Of a stretch of 64,000 bases of DNA, positions 61,041 to 64,000 are shown piece after piece. The notes under the pieces were generated by a model. The model did no database searches and was not told the origin of the DNA. It saw only the letters and a list, made by a program, of their open reading frames with translations. The position numbers and the translations under genes were made by a program. Position 1 is the first letter of the stretch, and each line of letters begins with the position of its first letter. The stretch comes from DATEDA01 sp963820965 (GTDB lineage Bacteria; Pseudomonadota; Gammaproteobacteria; Burkholderiales; SG8-39): positions 124,001-188,000 of the forward strand of contig CAWGCC010000064.1 in assembly GCA_963820965.1 (NCBI GenBank), written 5' to 3'.

Positions 61041-61759
61041 GCGTGCCAGCGCCGCTGCTCGCCGTCGACGGCCTGGATCTCTACTACGGCGATGCGCAGG
61101 CGCTTGCCGGCGTCGCGCTCGAGGTGCCCGCGGGCGAGATCGTGGCGATCGTCGGCGCGAACGGCGCGGGAAAAACGTCTCTCATCCGTGCGATCGCCGG
61201 TATCGAGACGCCGCGGGCCGGCCGCATCCGGTTTCGGGGCCGCGACGTGACCGGGCTCGACTCGTATGCGACGTGCGAACTCGGCATCGGGCAGGTTGCC
61301 GAGGGACGCCAGGTGTTTCCTTCGCTCACGGTGCTCGAGAACCTGGCGATGGGGGCGATGCTGCCGCGGGCGCGGGGACGAACGAATCAGACACTGGGCG
61401 AGGTGTACGCCCTCTTTCCGCGGCTGGCCGAGCGCAGGCAGCAGGTCGCGGGGACGCTTTCCGGCGGCGAGCAACAAATGCTTGCGATCGGGCGGTGCCT
61501 GATGGGACGGCCGGAACTGGTCATGTTCGATGAGCCCTCGCTCGGACTCGCGCCGACCATCGTGCAGGAGGTGTTTCAGACCGTTCGCATGCTGCACGAG
61601 CGGGGCCTGACGATCGTCCTCGTCGAGCAGAACGTCGCGGTCTCGCTCAAGCTCGCGCAGCGCGCATACGTGCTCGAGAACGGGCACGTTGTGATGCAGG
61701 GGACCGGCGCCGAGCTGCTCGCCAATGACCGGGTGCGGCAGGCTTATCTCGGGCTTTGA
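61037..61759 (+). CDS. livF: ABC transporter ATP-binding protein LivF
   Basis: 240 residues from ATG 61037. Walker A GANGAGKTS, QVAEGRQVFPSLTVLENL (a LivF hallmark), ABC signature LSGGEQQMLAIGR, Walker B LVMFDEPSLGL and switch region LVEQNV. Last gene of the operon; a terminator lies 119 bases downstream. Confidence 0.95.
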   Translation: MSVPAPLLAVDGLDLYYGDAQALAGVALEVPAGEIVAIVGANGAGKTSLIRAIAGIETPRAGRIRFRGRDVTGLDSYATCELGIGQVAEGRQVFPSLTVLENLAMGAMLPRARGRTNQTLGEVYALFPRLAERRQQVAGTLSGGEQQMLAIGRCLMGRPELVMFDEPSLGLAPTIVQEVFQTVRMLHERGLTIVLVEQNVAVSLKLAQRAYVLENGHVVMQGTGAELLANDRVRQAYLGL

Positions 61760-61878
61760 GCCGTGGTGTCACGGAGTGCGCCTCTTGATCGCGTGCCTGC
61801 AAGGCTGGCACGGCTCCTGCTACGAGTAGGACAGCTTTCGCCTTTTTCCTCCTCCTTTGGGGTGAAAGTAATTTTCAT

Positions 61879-61900
61879 AGGGGACTTCGGTCCCCTTTTT
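61879..61900 (+). terminator. Rho-independent terminator with UUCG loop
   Basis: Stem aggggac / gtcccct (7 perfect pairs) around a ttcg tetraloop, followed directly by a T-run (five T, then cttt). UUCG loops closed by C-G are exceptionally stable. Its place after livF fits the end of the liv operon. Confidence 0.85.
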
Positions 61901-62058
61901 CTTTGTTATATCAAAAGCTACACCGCGAGCTGGCCCGTCCCGCGAGCAAATACACTCCGACCAGGGGCGTCGCGATGGTCGAGCGTCCAGCAAAAGCGCC
62001 GTGGCTCTGCCAGATTGCCGACAGCGGAGGGCAAAAAATGACGTTGGACGGCGTCGGT

Positions 62059-62244
62059 TCACCCAGCGGGTCGAGCCGGCGGGCTACTCCTTGAGCCGCG
62101 CCACTTTGATCGGTCAGCTCGCGTAACTTCTTCGCGACCTCGGCCGCCTCCTCGCCCCGCCGTATCTCCTGAACTTGAGCCTGATCTGGAACGGTCCGGG
62201 TCAGCTCGGTTGGTGACGCCTACGCCTTCGAGTTGCATCCTCAT
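62059..62244 (-). pseudogene. Possible frameshifted small gene
   Basis: ATGs at 62244 and 62238 follow a good ribosome-binding region (GAGGAAAGG). The first codons read MQLEGVGVTNRAD; the same strand shifted by one base then reads as a charged helix (VQEIRRGEEAAEVAKKLREL) that looks far more like protein than the in-frame Arg/Ser/Gly-rich text. A single-base slip near 62200 would explain it. Weak evidence; family not recognised. Confidence 0.3.
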
Positions 62245-62300
62245 CCTTTCCTCGGCGTCAGAGCCACGGCACCGGTAACGCCTTCGCGGCGAGTGGCGTG

Positions 62301-62579
62301 CTATTCATGAGAACTGCGCCTTACGGCCGCGGGCCCGCCGCCGACCCGCGCAGGCGCTAGCCACAACCGCAACCGCCGGAATAGCGAGAACCGACGTCTC
62401 CCCACCGCGATCCGCCGCACACGCGAGACGAATGCCACGGCGTGAGAGCGAGACAATCCGCCCACATCGCGCAGGTAGCGCTCCGCATCGGCGAGTGTTT
62501 CCAGCTCCGCAATGCTCTTCACCGACCGACGGGGAGTTTCGCTCACGATTTCAGAGCGTGATCCCCAGCCGCGGCACAA
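62301..62579 (-). pseudogene. Phage-like fragment (prohead-protease-type C-terminal motif)
   Basis: A minus-strand frame contains SIAELETLADAERYLRDVGG and LSRSHAVAFVSRVRRIA. This matches the short helix-turn-helix motif (RDxGxSRxxAxAxxSR) often found at the end of HK97-type prohead proteases and near capsid genes. After it the frame becomes Arg/Ala-rich and looks non-coding. The only upstream starts are TTG 62579 or an internal GTG. Probably a decayed prophage piece; the match is from memory of the motif. Confidence 0.4.
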
Positions 62580-62898
62580 CGGGCCGCGCGAAACGCAACC
62601 GGATCACCGCGCTGCCGTGTCTCTGGCGGCGGGGTACGCCGATTGCTGCGCTGTCCACTGTGCTCACGTGAAATGGAGTGTTTCGCATGAAAGTTATGAC
62701 TTGCCGCGAACTTGGTGGACCTTGCGATCAAGAGCTATCAGCGCCGACCTGGGACGCAATGATGAAACCATGACCAAGCACGTGATCGAAAAACATCCCG
62801 ATACTGCGAAGGCTATGGAGAGAATGCATAACGAGGACCCCAAAAAGTGGGGTCGAGATACGAAACCCAAGTGGGACGCGAGGACCGTCGGCCGCCCC
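62580..62898. other. 319-base stretch with no recognised gene
   Basis: Lower G+C than the rest of the window. A plus-strand frame from ATG 62770 begins MTKHVIEKHPDTAKAM and then runs antisense to the next gene. Its first 45 residues are hydrophilic and could be a small real gene, but no ribosome-binding site is convincing. Confidence 0.4.
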
Positions 62899-63132
62899 TT
62901 AGACTCGCGTCACCGTCACTCCACGACCCACGATGTCAAATCCGCCACTAGGACGCACGTTTACCGGGTGCCCGTCCTCAAGCCGGTATTGCCTCAGGCC
63001 TCGCGCTACGCGGGTCTCCCCTTGAAGGGTCTGAAACTCGACCTCCTCGATCTCCTCGATCACAACGTATGTACGTCCGTCGGTCCCGATTGCCCGAAAC
63101 CTATCGGTCTCCACCAAGCGCCTCTTCGTCAC
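62899..63132 (-). CDS. Small conserved hypothetical protein, 77 residues
   Basis: GTG 63132 follows AAGGAGG at good spacing. The sequence has a small beta-rich fold: RFRAIGTDGRTYVVIEEIEEVEF, a central GLRQYRLEDGHPVNVRPSGG and an ending FDIVGRGVTVTRV. Similar small proteins (FRAxDxxGxTYxVxE...YRLEDGxPVN) are common in proteobacteria as hypothetical, often in accessory regions. Cytosolic; function unknown. Confidence 0.7.
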   Translation of the reverse strand: MTKRRLVETDRFRAIGTDGRTYVVIEEIEEVEFQTLQGETRVARGLRQYRLEDGHPVNVRPSGGFDIVGRGVTVTRV

Positions 63133-63181
63133 AAACCCTCCTTGTGGGTCGTATCTACTGGTGGTTGGAGGAGAAGATCAC

Positions 63182-63379
63182 CTAAACGCGGCTACGGTCG
63201 TCGGCAAACCCCCAATGGGACCCTTCCGCCGTTTTAGGCAATACCAACAGTCCGGCCACGCCGTTCTCGCGAATCACCACGCTGGTCTCATCGATCCACC
63301 ATAACGTTCCGTCGTGCTTCTTCCCGTCCGTGTTGGCGATCCACACCCGCAGTCCGAGCCACTGGCGCTTTCTCTTCAT
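63182..63379 (-). CDS. Small hypothetical protein, 65 residues
   Basis: GGGGAGAG lies before GTG 63382 / ATG 63379; I chose the ATG. The protein is basic at the start (MKRKRQWLG), then has a beta-rich pattern GLRVWIANTDGKKHDGTLWWIDETSVVIRENG and a short tail. Not recognised. It lies 49 bases before the 77-residue gene on the same strand, so they may be co-transcribed. Confidence 0.6.
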   Translation of the reverse strand: MKRKRQWLGLRVWIANTDGKKHDGTLWWIDETSVVIRENGVAGLLVLPKTAEGSHWGFADDRSRV

Positions 63380-64000
63380 CACAGAACTCTCCCCTCGGGG
63401 TTACCCTATACGATAGGTCGTTCCCAGACTGTTACAAATTGTCCGCACGCGGTGAGCGGTCGCGTAGGCGTGGACGGTGCGGCACTACGGAGGGACGATG
63501 CGCCAGAAAAATGGCACCGCCCGCTTATAGCGGGCGCTTCTAATGCGAAAAGGGTTTGTTAGGTGGCCGGAGAGGCGATGAGGCGCAGATTGCCGACTCG
63601 AACCTCAAGCGACCGATCAGGCTAGTTAGGGTTCCCGTGAGCTCCGCGCGGCGGATGGGTCACGGTACTTTGCGACGTTCCCTGCGCAAGTGCGCTACCG
63701 AATCAAGCGAAAGCACGTCAACCGAAGGCTGCCATCTCCGCGGTGAGGGCGATGTGCATGCAGCCGCCGCTGTGACGGAAGTTCACCATGCTTCGTTTTG
63801 CGGCTGCCCGTTCGTGGGCGTGCCGGCGCACTATGGACGTGTTGCGCAAGTTTGCAATACCGAGCACTGCGAAGCGTTAGAGTTAAGGGACAGCCTCTCA
63901 CGGACTCTGCCAATGCAAAAGACTCTACCCAAGGGACACATGTCCTGCCTCTCCGCGGAATTCATGTACACGTCCGCTACACAGACGGACTTGGGAAAGA
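63380..64000. other. Final 620 bases without a recognised gene
   Basis: Base composition is much lower than elsewhere (31 of 60 G+C in 63841-63900). No frame on either strand matches a family I know. The stretch holds one good inverted repeat (63518-63536). It is probably degraded accessory sequence or the flank of a mobile region cut by the window edge. Confidence 0.5.
63518..63536. repeat. Perfect 8-base inverted repeat
   Basis: Arms cgcccgct and agcgggcg with a tat loop. Only a weak pyrimidine run (cttct) follows, so terminator function is possible but uncertain. Confidence 0.5.

Noticed and set aside
63570..63660. A tRNA-like T-arm sequence (ggttcgagtc on the minus strand)
   Set aside because: The flanking bases do not form the 5-base T stem or an acceptor stem, and no anticodon arm is found at the right distance.

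Overview
The window is high-G+C bacterial DNA (about 70% in most coding stretches), densely packed with genes on both strands. Coding is compact: stop and start codons often overlap (ATGA, GTGA) and two convergent gene pairs share one CTAG as both stops. The gene content points to a soil or freshwater betaproteobacterium: two Bug-type solute-binding proteins, an AddAB-like nuclease/helicase pair of the type seen in betaproteobacteria, a DUF883 membrane protein, a BON lipoprotein, polyphosphate glucokinase, GlgC and a branched-chain amino-acid (liv) ABC transporter. No rRNA, tRNA, CRISPR array or intact mobile element was found, so placement below class is inference.

Layout. 1-3.4 kb: tail of a receiver domain, then a HAD phosphatase/P-loop ATPase fusion, an iron-permease-like membrane protein and polyphosphate glucokinase. 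3.4-6.3 kb (minus): a MetE-like methyltransferase whose stop overlaps the GTG start of a soluble hybrid histidine kinase. 6.5-8.8 kb: small envelope and stress proteins, a lytic transglycosylase and a BON lipoprotein. 8.8-10.8 kb (minus): glgC and an exo/endonuclease-phosphatase. 11.4-16.6 kb (minus): trypsin-like protease, MoxR, DUF58, VWA, SCP2-like and alpha/beta hydrolase genes in one tight run. 16.9-31.4 kb: catabolic genes (carboxymuconolactone decarboxylase, amidohydrolases, acetoacetate-CoA ligase, CoA-transferase, 2-hydroxyacid dehydrogenase, crotonase, SDR, hydrolase, D-aminoacylase), interrupted at 22.0-25.0 kb by a lower-G+C trehalase, msrB and two gene remnants.

31.45-31.61 kb holds a striking nested palindromic element. 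It is followed by a WYL-domain regulator, the AddB-like and AddA-like DNA repair proteins, a MazG-like protein with tandem repeats, and two small secreted proteins of low complexity. 41.2-48.8 kb is a second catabolic cluster (amidohydrolases, Bug proteins, flavin monooxygenase, CocE-type hydrolase). 48.8-53.1 kb is a LysR regulator divergent from twin Gfo/Idh/MocA oxidoreductases and a luciferase-like enzyme. 53.1-57.0 kb carries a cyclase remnant, aspartate dehydrogenase, an FtsH paralogue, an acidic protein and a DUF4126 membrane protein. 57.2-61.8 kb is a complete five-gene liv-type ABC transporter operon ending in a UUCG-loop terminator. 62.0-64.0 kb is a sparse region of lower G+C with small minus-strand genes and phage-like fragments.

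Together the genes describe a versatile heterotroph: uptake of amino-acid-like and carboxylate substrates, aromatic and CoA-thioester catabolism, and glycogen/polyphosphate/trehalose metabolism. I did not find a clear new defence or mobile system. The best candidates for undescribed biology are the HAD/P-loop fusion, the MetE-like/hybrid-kinase coupled pair, the nested palindrome at 31.5 kb, and the 22-25 kb and 62-64 kb regions.
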